Positions 23,245 to 31,520 of a DNA stretch of 64,000 nucleotides are shown here, piece after piece (position 1 is the stretch's first letter; each line of letters starts with the position of its first letter). The translations under genes were made by a program, and so were the position numbers. The notes under the pieces were generated by a model. It worked only from the letters and a program-made list of their open reading frames with translations. It made no database searches and had not been told where the DNA came from. Source of the DNA: Sulfurovum zhangzhouensis (GTDB lineage Bacteria > Campylobacterota > Campylobacteria > Campylobacterales > Sulfurovaceae); NCBI RefSeq assembly GCF_030347965.1, contig NZ_JAQIBD010000002.1, forward strand, positions 248,001 to 312,000, read 5' to 3'.

Positions 23245-23754
23245 TCAACTAAGTTTCTTTTTCCAATACCTTACCCAAACTTCACAAAGTTCTTCATCTT
23301 TACAATTTCTATATTCTGCAGGAATATTTCTTCTTAATTTTACATACATATTATCATCCAAATTTCTGTTATTCATTATATTATCAAAACCGGTAGCCCC
23401 TTGTTGATGAGCTCCATAAACTGTAAAAGTATTAATTTTATGACCTTTTGTTCGAAGACATCTAATATTGTCAGATAATAAGGCTTTAAAAATTTTATCT
23501 TGGTTACTTGGCTCTTTCCATCTATTATAATCGATATCAAGTTTTTTTGAATAGTATTTTGCAGTATTTGGCGTGATTTGATATCTACCATATGCTCCAG
23601 TTTTTTTATTCACTGCAGTATAGTTTCCATTAGGTGTTTCAACTTCAACTATTTTATTAACAATATGATCCATATTAGGTTCCGTTTTAGAAGAACAGCC
23701 TTGAATCAATAAAAAAGAAATAAAAATGAATACAAATAATTTTAAATCAACCAT
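23245..23754 (-). CDS. Lipoprotein with transglycosylase-like segment
   Basis: 169 aa with a lipoprotein signal (LLIQGC, Cys 20). The mature part contains KKTGAYGRYQITPNTAKYY and YGAHQQGATGF, which resemble the fold-defining motifs of lysozyme-like lytic transglycosylases of phage tail and conjugation type (G-x-x-G-x-x-Q-I and 'GxG/HQQGxxG'); a possible catalytic Glu is in KIVEVETPNG. GGAG precedes the ATG. The gene is far more AT-rich than its neighbours and lies between direct repeats, which suggests insertion. A role in local cell-wall opening is inferred. Confidence 0.7.
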   Translation of the reverse strand: MVDLKLFVFIFISFLLIQGCSSKTEPNMDHIVNKIVEVETPNGNYTAVNKKTGAYGRYQITPNTAKYYSKKLDIDYNRWKEPSNQDKIFKALLSDNIRCLRTKGHKINTFTVYGAHQQGATGFDNIMNNRNLDDNMYVKLRRNIPAEYRNCKDEELCEVWVRYWKKKLS

Positions 23755-23880
23755 GAATCTCCTTCAAATGAGGAATAATATCTTCTATAAACAACCGACA
23801 AGTTTTTGGCAAGTTTTTCTGGCACAGTTGGAAAATCGAGTTTCGTGAAAGCCATATATCTCACGATATTTACGAGATTC

Positions 23881-23910
23881 TTAACACTATTTTAACAAAA
23901 TAATACTATA
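23881..23910. repeat. Direct repeat, right copy (TATTTTAAC core)
   Basis: TTAACACTATTTTAACAAAA and following bases, ending 8 bases before the ATG of the COG2836 gene. The core TATTTTAACAAAATA is a perfect palindrome (TATTTT-AAC-AAAATA). It may be an operator shared with the left copy, or one end of an inserted segment. Confidence 0.6.
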
Positions 23911-23918
23911 GTTTCGTT

Positions 23919-24704
23919 ATGGAAAATATAGACCTTATCATCATCTTGACCACTGCATTTTTAGGCAGTGTTGGACATTGTATCGGAATGTGCGGCGGTA
24001 TCGTTGTTGCCTACAGTTCTACTAAAATCGATCAAAAAAATGCATGGTGGCAACAAACCAGTCAGCACCTTGCATATAACTTCGGGCGTGTCACTACCTA
24101 TGCCATCCTTGGTGGAATGTTTGGACTGCTTGGACGGGTAATCGCATTTACTCCTACGACCAAGGGAGTACTCTTTTTACTAACAGGTGTATTGATGATA
24201 CTGGCAGGTCTATCTCTGTTGGGGAATTTTAAATTCTTAAACTCTGCAGAATTTTCTATCTCAAAGAACGGCTGGTATCAAAACAATTTCCGTAAACTGA
24301 TCAGCTCGAAAACCTACTCCAGCTTTTTCATGTTGGGAATGCTCAACGGCATCATCCCTTGTGGTCTTGTCTACTCCTTCGCAATCTTTGCTGCAAGTAC
24401 TGCTTCACCATTCTGGGGTGCGATAGTCATGGCAACCTTTGGGCTGGCTACTATCCCAGCACTCTTTTTTCTGGGCACTATCACTAAATTTCTACAAAAA
24501 GGGTCACTGCGTGATGTCATGATGAAATTTGCCGCACTGTTAGTGATCGTTTACGGTATTTATACCCTGTACAAAGCATATAACTTTATTGTCCATCCGG
24601 TAGAAACACAAAAGATGCTTGATGAGATGCAATCAGGTACTATCAAAAGTAAACTGGAAGGCAAATGCGGAGAGATGAAGTGTGCACCGGGAAAATGCGG
24701 TTAG
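23919..24704 (+). CDS. COG2836 (SafE/DsbD-like) membrane protein with Cys tail
   Basis: 261 aa with six membrane segments. GHCIGMCGGI (near 20-29) and GIIPCGLVY (near 145-153) are the paired motifs of the COG2836 family, related to the DsbD core and found near cbb3 oxidase assembly genes; copper handling is the usual proposal. The C-terminus GKCGEMKCAPGKCG is a cytoplasmic or periplasmic tail with three cysteines, a likely metal site. No good ribosome binding site precedes the ATG, and the repeat ends 8 bases upstream, so the message may be nearly leaderless or the start lies elsewhere. Confidence 0.85.
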   Translation: MENIDLIIILTTAFLGSVGHCIGMCGGIVVAYSSTKIDQKNAWWQQTSQHLAYNFGRVTTYAILGGMFGLLGRVIAFTPTTKGVLFLLTGVLMILAGLSLLGNFKFLNSAEFSISKNGWYQNNFRKLISSKTYSSFFMLGMLNGIIPCGLVYSFAIFAASTASPFWGAIVMATFGLATIPALFFLGTITKFLQKGSLRDVMMKFAALLVIVYGIYTLYKAYNFIVHPVETQKMLDEMQSGTIKSKLEGKCGEMKCAPGKCG

Positions 24705-24818
24705 AGTTTCCCCTCACTCTTTGCACACTAATTACTATCACTCATATGCTGTAATGTTTCCAAATAATTTTGATCATTAACAAGTGTTACTCAGAGATTG
24801 ATTGGATATAATTCCTTT

Positions 24819-25910
24819 ATGCATAAAACTTACGCTTATACCCACCACCCTATCAACTTCGACTTTAAACAGACAGTTGAACGTTTCTTTGTAGAAGAGA
24901 TACCTCTCTATAGTTTCAGCGGGACAGGAAACTTCCTGATCCTCAAGATCAAAAAAACCGACATGAGTACATGGAAGCTTATCCATGTGATCTCCAAAGC
25001 TACAGGACTCGATGAACGTGATATCGGTTACGCAGGACTCAAAGATAAAAATGCCACAACGATACAATACATTTCACTACCCAAAAAGTACGAAAAAGAG
25101 CTTGAGAAAAATCTCACTACAGAACGTATAGAGATATTGGAGAAAACCTACAATAAAGCACCTATAAAAATAGGACACCTTAAAGGCAACAGATTTTCTA
25201 TTATCCTGCATGATGTCTCTACCAAAGATGCAAAGTTCTTCCGTTCCACTGCACTGAAAATGCAAAAAGAAGGGATACCTAACTACTATGGTTATCAGAG
25301 GTTTGGTGAAGACAGCCAATCTTTTGAACAAGGTAAAGAGATCGCTCACAGCGGTAAAAAGCTCAAAGGAAGCAAGGAAAAGCTCCTAGTATCTGCCTAT
25401 CAGAGTCATCTCTTTAACGAATGGCTGAGTATGCGTGTGCAGCTCTCATCCACCATCACAAAATATCCTGCCCAAAACGCAGCGAAAAAACTTGGCTACC
25501 CTCTTGAACTGGTTACGGTCCTTGCCAAACAACCGCAGTTTTTCAAACTCTTCTTAGGAGATATCCTTCAAGCTTATCCGTACGGTAAAACAACGCTGCT
25601 TAAAGATATGACAAAAAGTGCAACCATGTTCTCAGAAGCAAAACTCTCTCCAACCGGTTTACTCTGTGGAGCTAACATAGAACGTGCGCAAAGTGATGCA
25701 TATTACCTCGAAGAGCCTTTCGATGACAAGGAACTTAGTTCTCTGAAGGGAGATAGAAGATATGCTTGGATCTGGCCTAAAGAGGTCGAGACACACTATG
25801 AGAGTGAGCAAAAAACACTTACAGTGAAGTTTTTTCTGCCTAAAGGGTCATATGCCACGACATTTCTAGAAGAGATAGGAAAATTTTCTTTAAAACCACA
25901 ATTTTCGTAA
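24819..25910 (+). CDS. truD: tRNA pseudouridine(13) synthase
   Basis: 363 aa TruD enzyme making pseudouridine 13 in tRNA(Glu). Seen motifs: DFKQTVERFFVEEIP (N-terminal), DIGYAGLKDKNATTIQ with the catalytic Asp, NYYGYQRFGEDSQ and LVSAYQSHLFNEWL. A TTG at 24798 is in frame, but the ATG at 24819 matches the family start; neither has a strong ribosome binding site. A TATAAT lies at 24806-24811, nine bases upstream of the ATG, so a very short leader is likely or the promoter is elsewhere. Confidence 0.93.
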   Translation: MHKTYAYTHHPINFDFKQTVERFFVEEIPLYSFSGTGNFLILKIKKTDMSTWKLIHVISKATGLDERDIGYAGLKDKNATTIQYISLPKKYEKELEKNLTTERIEILEKTYNKAPIKIGHLKGNRFSIILHDVSTKDAKFFRSTALKMQKEGIPNYYGYQRFGEDSQSFEQGKEIAHSGKKLKGSKEKLLVSAYQSHLFNEWLSMRVQLSSTITKYPAQNAAKKLGYPLELVTVLAKQPQFFKLFLGDILQAYPYGKTTLLKDMTKSATMFSEAKLSPTGLLCGANIERAQSDAYYLEEPFDDKELSSLKGDRRYAWIWPKEVETHYESEQKTLTVKFFLPKGSYATTFLEEIGKFSLKPQFS

Positions 25911-25945
25911 ATACCGCACTAGAAAATATTTAAAGGAGAGAAGAG

Positions 25946-26326
25946 ATGTTGACTTCAACGATCATCGCGATCATAGTCTACACTCTCTCCATCATTTTAA
26001 TTCCCTTGATTATGATACTTATCCCCTCTGATTACTTTACCCATCCAAAACGGCAAAGATTTCTATGGCAAAAGTTTCCGCCGGTGTTACAATGGGCAGT
26101 TATCATCATCAAAAATCTTCTTGGAGTTCTTTTGATCGTAACAGGAATAGCCATGCTGTTTTTACCCGGTCAAGGTATACTCACAATCATTGCAGGATTG
26201 ATGTTTGTCAATTTCCCTTGCAAATATAAGGTTGAAAAGTGGATCATACAACAACCCATTGTTTTCCATGCAATCAACAAAATCCGTCAAAAAGCAGGTA
26301 AAACCCCGTTGAAAATAAAGAAGTAA
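25946..26326 (+). CDS. PGPGW-family small membrane protein
   Basis: 126 aa with three hydrophobic segments (about 5-28, 48-64, 66-92). The central LLIVTGIAMLFLPGQGILTI region is the signature of the putative transmembrane PGPGW family (here PGQG). The C-terminus is basic. AAGGAGAG precedes the ATG, 35 bp after truD. Function unknown. Confidence 0.8.
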   Translation: MLTSTIIAIIVYTLSIILIPLIMILIPSDYFTHPKRQRFLWQKFPPVLQWAVIIIKNLLGVLLIVTGIAMLFLPGQGILTIIAGLMFVNFPCKYKVEKWIIQQPIVFHAINKIRQKAGKTPLKIKK

Positions 26327-26420
26327 TTGTTATTCTGAAAGATCGGTTATCACTCTTTTAAGGCGAAAGAGAAAAGCCTTCAAACTATAAAAAACAGCTT
26401 GTTACCAAATCACTTCTTTT

Positions 26421-28037
26421 CTACTTTGTTGAAGAAACCTTATACAGGTTTTTATAGTCTTTTGCTTTAATCAAGAGTGCATACTTTCCTTTAAAGTCTG
26501 TCTTTTCAATAATGAGGTCTTGATTGACCTTTTGCATATTTTTTTGCTTTTCATACGTAATGAACATTGCATTAGGATTTTTTTGTATATAGTTGTCGAT
26601 CTCTTTGTTATCATACACAACGATAAGAGGTTGATGCAACCTGCCTGCAAATTGGTATTGGTCATGATACTTTTTGTAATGTAAAACAGGTATACCCTTT
26701 TCTTGCAGTATTGCAATGGATTTGGAGAAACGGGACATATCAAGTTGTGATAAGAAATTATGTATCGGTAAATGTGTTACAAACACTACAAGTACCGTAC
26801 TTAGAGAAACCAATGTTATCATTTTTTGTTGTGAACTGAATTTTTTTCGTATCAAATAGATACCGGCCATACAAATAAGTGCTGCAGCAATAAGAAATGC
26901 AACGATATCCGGTTCAAATGTCATATCTGCTTTTGTCTTAGGTAAAATAAAAGGCAAAGCAACAAGAACAACACCATAAAGGATATAACTATAACCTACC
27001 ATCTTTGAGGAGATTTGTTGTGAAGAGGCTGAACTTGTCAGTAACCTCGTAAATACAAGTGAGAATGCAGCAATCTCAGGCATAAGATAATGGACTTGTT
27101 TACCGCTTATCAAAGAAAATATTACAATAGTAGCAAGTAACCACCCAACTAATACCTTTAGCTGCTGATCAAAAACGGTTTTTTTGATCGAAGTATAGAA
27201 TGGTTTATACAGTGACCAGGGAAAGGTTAAGAGAGGTACAAGCACTAGGTACCACCATAATGGGCGTTGATGGGCAAAGGAGTTTACCATTCTATTAGCA
27301 GTCTGTCCAAAGAAGATAGCATAACGGTACTCTTCCCCTCCAGCAATCCCTGCCGGTATAGCCCAAGCCAATGCGATCAAAACACCGCCGAAAAAAGACA
27401 ATACTAGTTTGATATAAAAGTCTTTAGATAGTCTATTTTTCATAAAATAAAAACTAAAAACCATAAATGTCAGAAGGTGTACTAGAATCACAGGCCCTTT
27501 TGTGAGTACACCAAGTCCAAATGCCACTGCGATCATTATAAAGTGATAACGTGATGGGTTCTGTGTTGCCTTGATGATATGATAAATACCCAACAACACA
27601 AAAAATGTCAATATCACATCAAACATGATCAGTGAATTATAAAATGCGAAGACTACAGTACCTGCTGTAACTACAATAGATTGTGCTGCACCCTCTTGAT
27701 CATCATTCCATAAAGCCAAATAGATTTTATAGACGATCGCCAATGTTCCAAGACCAAAAAGCATAGGGATCAAACGAATACTAATGTCATTGACCCCAAA
27801 TATCAACCAGTCTAAATTAAAGAGCCAAAAGATTAAAGGAGGTTTATGATGATAAGGCTCACCATTGAGTAAAGGAACTAAAAATGAGCCTTTATCCCAC
27901 ATTTCCCAAGCAACGCTCACATAACGCGTCTCATCAATGATCATGATCGGTCTAAAATATATACCGATCAAAGTTACTAGCAGAATAACCACAAAAGCAA
28001 TCAGGGCATTTTGTCTTACGGATTGATAGTTATTCAT
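26421..28037 (-). CDS. ArnT/PMT-like membrane glycosyltransferase
   Basis: 538 aa with about 12 membrane segments, GT83/GT39 type. The N-terminal periplasmic loop IDETRYVSVAWEMWDKG holds the conserved acidic residue (Asp-Glu), followed by EPYHHKPPLIFWLF, diagnostic for ArnT-like enzymes that move a sugar from undecaprenyl phosphate to lipid A or another periplasmic acceptor. The C-terminal 110 residues form a soluble domain. Last gene of a three-gene operon with a DPM1-like GT2 and a LAB_N protein; start overlaps the upstream stop by 4 bp. The transferred sugar cannot be read from the sequence. Confidence 0.88.
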   Translation of the reverse strand: MNNYQSVRQNALIAFVVILLVTLIGIYFRPIMIIDETRYVSVAWEMWDKGSFLVPLLNGEPYHHKPPLIFWLFNLDWLIFGVNDISIRLIPMLFGLGTLAIVYKIYLALWNDDQEGAAQSIVVTAGTVVFAFYNSLIMFDVILTFFVLLGIYHIIKATQNPSRYHFIMIAVAFGLGVLTKGPVILVHLLTFMVFSFYFMKNRLSKDFYIKLVLSFFGGVLIALAWAIPAGIAGGEEYRYAIFFGQTANRMVNSFAHQRPLWWYLVLVPLLTFPWSLYKPFYTSIKKTVFDQQLKVLVGWLLATIVIFSLISGKQVHYLMPEIAAFSLVFTRLLTSSASSQQISSKMVGYSYILYGVVLVALPFILPKTKADMTFEPDIVAFLIAAALICMAGIYLIRKKFSSQQKMITLVSLSTVLVVFVTHLPIHNFLSQLDMSRFSKSIAILQEKGIPVLHYKKYHDQYQFAGRLHQPLIVVYDNKEIDNYIQKNPNAMFITYEKQKNMQKVNQDLIIEKTDFKGKYALLIKAKDYKNLYKVSSTK

Positions 28038-28672
28038 CTAGATTCCTTTCTACTGATGATTATATTTCTTATGTAAATAACTGAGCCAAACAGCTGACCG
28101 AGGAAAAGTATAGGATCTTTTCTAATGATCGCATAAGTCAGGATCATCAATGATCCTGCCAGACTTAACAACCAAAAACCTATAGGAAGATGAGAACGTT
28201 TGATCTTTTCCGAGTAGATCCATTGATAAATAAAACGAAAAGTAAAAACGATCTGAGCAATACTACCCCAAACTATCAGCCACATTGGAATGGACTGGTT
28301 AAAAAAGAGACGTTGAATATCAGATTGACCATTAGAGTATGAGTAGAATAAGATCAAGGCCGGGAATAACCACAAAAATACGCGTAAGAAAATAGAAAGT
28401 TTCTGCCAGGTCTTCTGTATCTGCATATTACGAATATATATAAAATAGGTTATTGTCTGTCCAAACATGATCGCAAAGTCATCACGAAGCCAACCGTAGA
28501 TAAAAAACAGGAAAGAAGCCAAAAGGCTTAACTGCCAAAAAAGTTCCGGTGTAAGTACTTTCTTTACTTTTTCAGAAAGTATCCATTGCACCAGAAGTCT
28601 GGCAGAAAAAAGTAACTGGGCAATAAAACCGACCAGATAAATGATCGCATGATCAGAAAACCATTGATGCAT
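28034..28672 (-). CDS. Duplicated LAB_N (lipid-A-disaccharide synthase N-terminal-like) membrane protein
   Basis: 212 aa made of two similar halves (about 1-95 and 115-212), each with three short membrane segments: YLVGFIAQLLFSARLLVQWI / SIAQIVFTFRFIYQWIYSEK and LTPELFWQLSLLASFLFFIYG / HLPIGFWLLSLAGSLMILTYA, each ending FGQTITYFIYIRN / LGQLFGSVIYIRN. This is the LAB_N domain, related by fold to PQ-loop transporters. In this operon it could flip or hold the lipid-linked sugar made by the GT2 enzyme; that role is inferred. Confidence 0.87.
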   Translation of the reverse strand: MHQWFSDHAIIYLVGFIAQLLFSARLLVQWILSEKVKKVLTPELFWQLSLLASFLFFIYGWLRDDFAIMFGQTITYFIYIRNMQIQKTWQKLSIFLRVFLWLFPALILFYSYSNGQSDIQRLFFNQSIPMWLIVWGSIAQIVFTFRFIYQWIYSEKIKRSHLPIGFWLLSLAGSLMILTYAIIRKDPILFLGQLFGSVIYIRNIIISRKESR

Positions 28673-28673
28673 A

Positions 28674-29399
28674 TTAGATATCCGTTTGTTCTATTTCATA
28701 ACGGATATATCTGCTGCGCATCCATCGATATGCAAACGCATCTTGAAGCGGTTTAATAGATCTATTAAAGATATTGAATTTTGACTGACCTGCAATACGT
28801 TCAAAGTGCTGTACTTCCATCTGTTTGATCTCTCCGCCTTCAAGCTTTAACAATGCCGGTATAAACCGGTGCATACCATCAAAAAAAGGAATTTTTTTGA
28901 CCTTATCGGTACGTAAAACTTTTAAGGGACATCCGGTGTCAATCACACCGTCATCGATCAGTTTTCGACGAATTGCATTGGCAATACGCGATTGTATCTT
29001 CTTGCTGAGAGTATCTTTTCTTTTTGCCCTGTAACCAATGACCGCGTCACATGTATTTATCTCACCTAAAAGTTTGTCAAAATCAAAAGGAGTCGTTTGA
29101 AGGTCGGCATCGATATAACCGATCAACTCTGTATTTGCATGATCGATACCCGCTTTGATCGCGGTGCTCAATCCCCTGTTTTGTCTAAACTTTATAAAAT
29201 GGAAATCAGGATGCTCACAAATCTTACTGATTTTTTCAAAACTACCGTCTCTAGAACCATCATCTACGAACAGTACCTGACTTTTTGTAGGACTTTGAGC
29301 CAAGTACTCTAAAAAAGTCTTCTCGACACGATCAAGGTTATCTATTTCATTATAAATAGGGACAATAATTGTCATTCTGTAACTGTTACTCATCTGCAT
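28674..29399 (-). CDS. GT2 glycosyltransferase, DPM1/ArnC-like
   Basis: 241 aa. The nucleotide-sugar fold is clear: IIVPIYNEIDNL (near 10-20), VLFVDDGSRDGS (near 43-54), YIDADLQTTP (DxD, near 94-103) and GYRAKRKD. No C-terminal membrane domain, so it acts at the inner membrane face as in dolichyl-phosphate mannose synthase, loading a sugar on undecaprenyl phosphate for the ArnT-like transferase two genes on. First gene of the operon; 1 bp lies between it and the LAB_N gene. Divergent from the DegS-like protease. Confidence 0.9.
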   Translation of the reverse strand: MQMSNSYRMTIIVPIYNEIDNLDRVEKTFLEYLAQSPTKSQVLFVDDGSRDGSFEKISKICEHPDFHFIKFRQNRGLSTAIKAGIDHANTELIGYIDADLQTTPFDFDKLLGEINTCDAVIGYRAKRKDTLSKKIQSRIANAIRRKLIDDGVIDTGCPLKVLRTDKVKKIPFFDGMHRFIPALLKLEGGEIKQMEVQHFERIAGQSKFNIFNRSIKPLQDAFAYRWMRSRYIRYEIEQTDI

Positions 29400-29543
29400 T
29401 CCGAAGTATACTATATTTTCACGTTAAATGGCTTTACCTCTTCCCATTTTCCTTACGCTAGTCTTGTAATATTTAAGGTATTTTTCTGTTAATCTTTTCG
29501 TACTATGATATATAACAGCAAAAGATAACTGAGGTTATATTTT

Positions 29544-30671
29544 ATGAATAGTACACCGACACAAAATAAACTTTTGAGAACAATACGCACCTTATTATTC
29601 ATACTTATAGGATTTGCCGTTCTGCTCTTATTATTTCCGCAATTTAAAGCATTCTGGCTCCCTATAAATACGGAACCGCGTGCCGTTACAGCCAGAGGTA
29701 CTCTCTCGGATACGGAAAGAACAAATATCGAAATCTTCCGTCAGGCCAGTCCGTCAGTTGTTTATATTACGACGCTGACAGATACTGTCAATCTATGGAC
29801 ACGTGATATTACGCGTATTCCGCGTGGTACAGGATCAGGGTTTATTTGGGATCGATACGGACATATCATCACCAACTACCATGTACTTGAAAGAGCTTCG
29901 GAGATCCGTATACATCTTAGTGATCAGCGCACATTTCGTGCCGTTCTGGTCGGTGCAAGCCCAGATCACGATATTGCAGTATTACGTATTCCTTTGGTAT
30001 CTAATATGCCTGCACCGCTTCCTATAGGAACCAGCAGTGATCTGCAGGTCGGCCAGATGATGTATGCTATCGGAAACCCTTTTGGACTTGATCAGACACT
30101 GACCACAGGTGTCGTATCTGCACTAAATCGAAGCTTATACAATGATAACGGATCAAAGATCAATGGACTGATACAAACTGATGCAGCGATCAATCCGGGT
30201 AACTCAGGAGGTCCACTTCTGGACAGTGCCGGACGGCTTGTAGGGATCAACACGGCTATCTACAGCCCTTCCGGGGTCTATGCCGGTATCGGTTTTGCGG
30301 TACCTGTCGACACGGTCAACCGTGTCGTACCAAAACTGATAGCAAAGGGTCATTATAAAAGACCACAACTTGGCATTTTGATAGATGAGGAGTTAAACAA
30401 AGCAATCACTGATAAATTGGGGATCAAAGGAGTAGCGATCATTGATATAAAGGAAGGTTCCCCCGCACAACGTGCAGGACTGCATAGTATGAAAAAGCTT
30501 AAAAATGAGGGAATGGACGTCGGTGATATCATCCTAAGTATCGATGACCAAAGAGTAAATAATACACGTTCACTGCTTGATACATTAGAAAAATATTACA
30601 GCGGAGATCATGTCAAACTTACATACTTAAGAGACCATGAAAAGAGAAGTATAACAATCACTCTGGACTAG
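29544..30671 (+). CDS. DegS/HtrA-type trypsin-like serine protease
   Basis: 375 aa with one N-terminal membrane anchor (about 17-33), a protease domain and one PDZ domain, the layout of DegS rather than two-PDZ DegP. Catalytic triad: ITNYHVLE (His), DHDIAVLRI (Asp), NPGNSGGPLL (Ser). PDZ (about 275-375) contains KEGSPAQRAGLHS and DVGDIILSIDD. It would act in the periplasm in stress sensing or quality control. Campylobacterota usually have a two-PDZ HtrA; whether this one works with a sigma-E-like path cannot be seen here. Confidence 0.93.
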   Translation: MNSTPTQNKLLRTIRTLLFILIGFAVLLLLFPQFKAFWLPINTEPRAVTARGTLSDTERTNIEIFRQASPSVVYITTLTDTVNLWTRDITRIPRGTGSGFIWDRYGHIITNYHVLERASEIRIHLSDQRTFRAVLVGASPDHDIAVLRIPLVSNMPAPLPIGTSSDLQVGQMMYAIGNPFGLDQTLTTGVVSALNRSLYNDNGSKINGLIQTDAAINPGNSGGPLLDSAGRLVGINTAIYSPSGVYAGIGFAVPVDTVNRVVPKLIAKGHYKRPQLGILIDEELNKAITDKLGIKGVAIIDIKEGSPAQRAGLHSMKKLKNEGMDVGDIILSIDDQRVNNTRSLLDTLEKYYSGDHVKLTYLRDHEKRSITITLD

Positions 30672-30776
30672 ATATGTATGACCTCTATCCGTTGAACTGA
30701 AGTATCTTTAATTCAAGGTATATTTTCTCTAAAAATATAAACTAACTACATCCAGGTTACACATTTAGAGGTTATA

Positions 30777-31520
30777 ATGCCATCAAAAGCAATGGAGTAT
30801 AAAGGCATGCTGGTACAAAGACCGAAAAAAAAGATGGGTAAAGCTGACCATGGTTGGCTGCAAAGCAATTTTCACTTCTCTTTTGCAGAGTATTATAATC
30901 CTCATAATATACATTTCGGTGTATTAAGGGTACTCAATGATGATACGATTCAACCACAATCAGGTTTTCCTACCCACCCTCATAGAGATATGGAGATCAT
31001 TACTTATATCATATCCGGTGAACTCACACACAAGGACTCCATGGGTAATGAAGAGAGACTTGGAGAGGGAGAAGTACAATATATGAGTGCCGGTACAGGT
31101 ATCACTCACAGTGAGTATAATCTCCATCCGGATAAAACACTAAAACTGCTTCAAATATGGATCTTTCCTCCTGAAAAAAATATTGAACCGCTTTACGGCT
31201 CCTATCGATTTGCAAAGAAAGATGCACATAACACACTGCTCAATATTGTCTCTTCTCAAACAGGTGATGCTCCAATAAAAATTTTTCAAGATGTCAAAAT
31301 TTTCATATCCCGTTTGGATAAGGATAGAGATTTTGAATTGATCTTAAATCAAAATAGACAGATTTACTTTGTACTCATAGAAGGAAGCGCCGAAATCAAC
31401 GGTCTGATAGTACAAGAAGGTGATGGTCTAGAAATCGTTGATGAACCTCAGCTGATAATAAAGGCATTGAGTAATGCACACTTTCTCTTTATAGAGATGC
31501 CTTCAAGCCATGAGCATTAA
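30777..31520 (+). CDS. Pirin family protein (bicupin)
   Basis: 247 aa. N-terminal cupin metal site: FPTHPHRDMEIITYIISGEL (HxHxxxE pattern) and a second His in GTGITHSEYNLH. The C-terminal cupin lacks the ligands, as usual for YhhW-like pirins, which oxidise quercetin or act as redox-linked regulators. Length and motifs are normal. Its stop shares bases with the stop of the convergent FMN gene (TTAA at 31517-31520), so neither has room for a separate terminator. Confidence 0.92.
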   Translation: MPSKAMEYKGMLVQRPKKKMGKADHGWLQSNFHFSFAEYYNPHNIHFGVLRVLNDDTIQPQSGFPTHPHRDMEIITYIISGELTHKDSMGNEERLGEGEVQYMSAGTGITHSEYNLHPDKTLKLLQIWIFPPEKNIEPLYGSYRFAKKDAHNTLLNIVSSQTGDAPIKIFQDVKIFISRLDKDRDFELILNQNRQIYFVLIEGSAEINGLIVQEGDGLEIVDEPQLIIKALSNAHFLFIEMPSSHEH

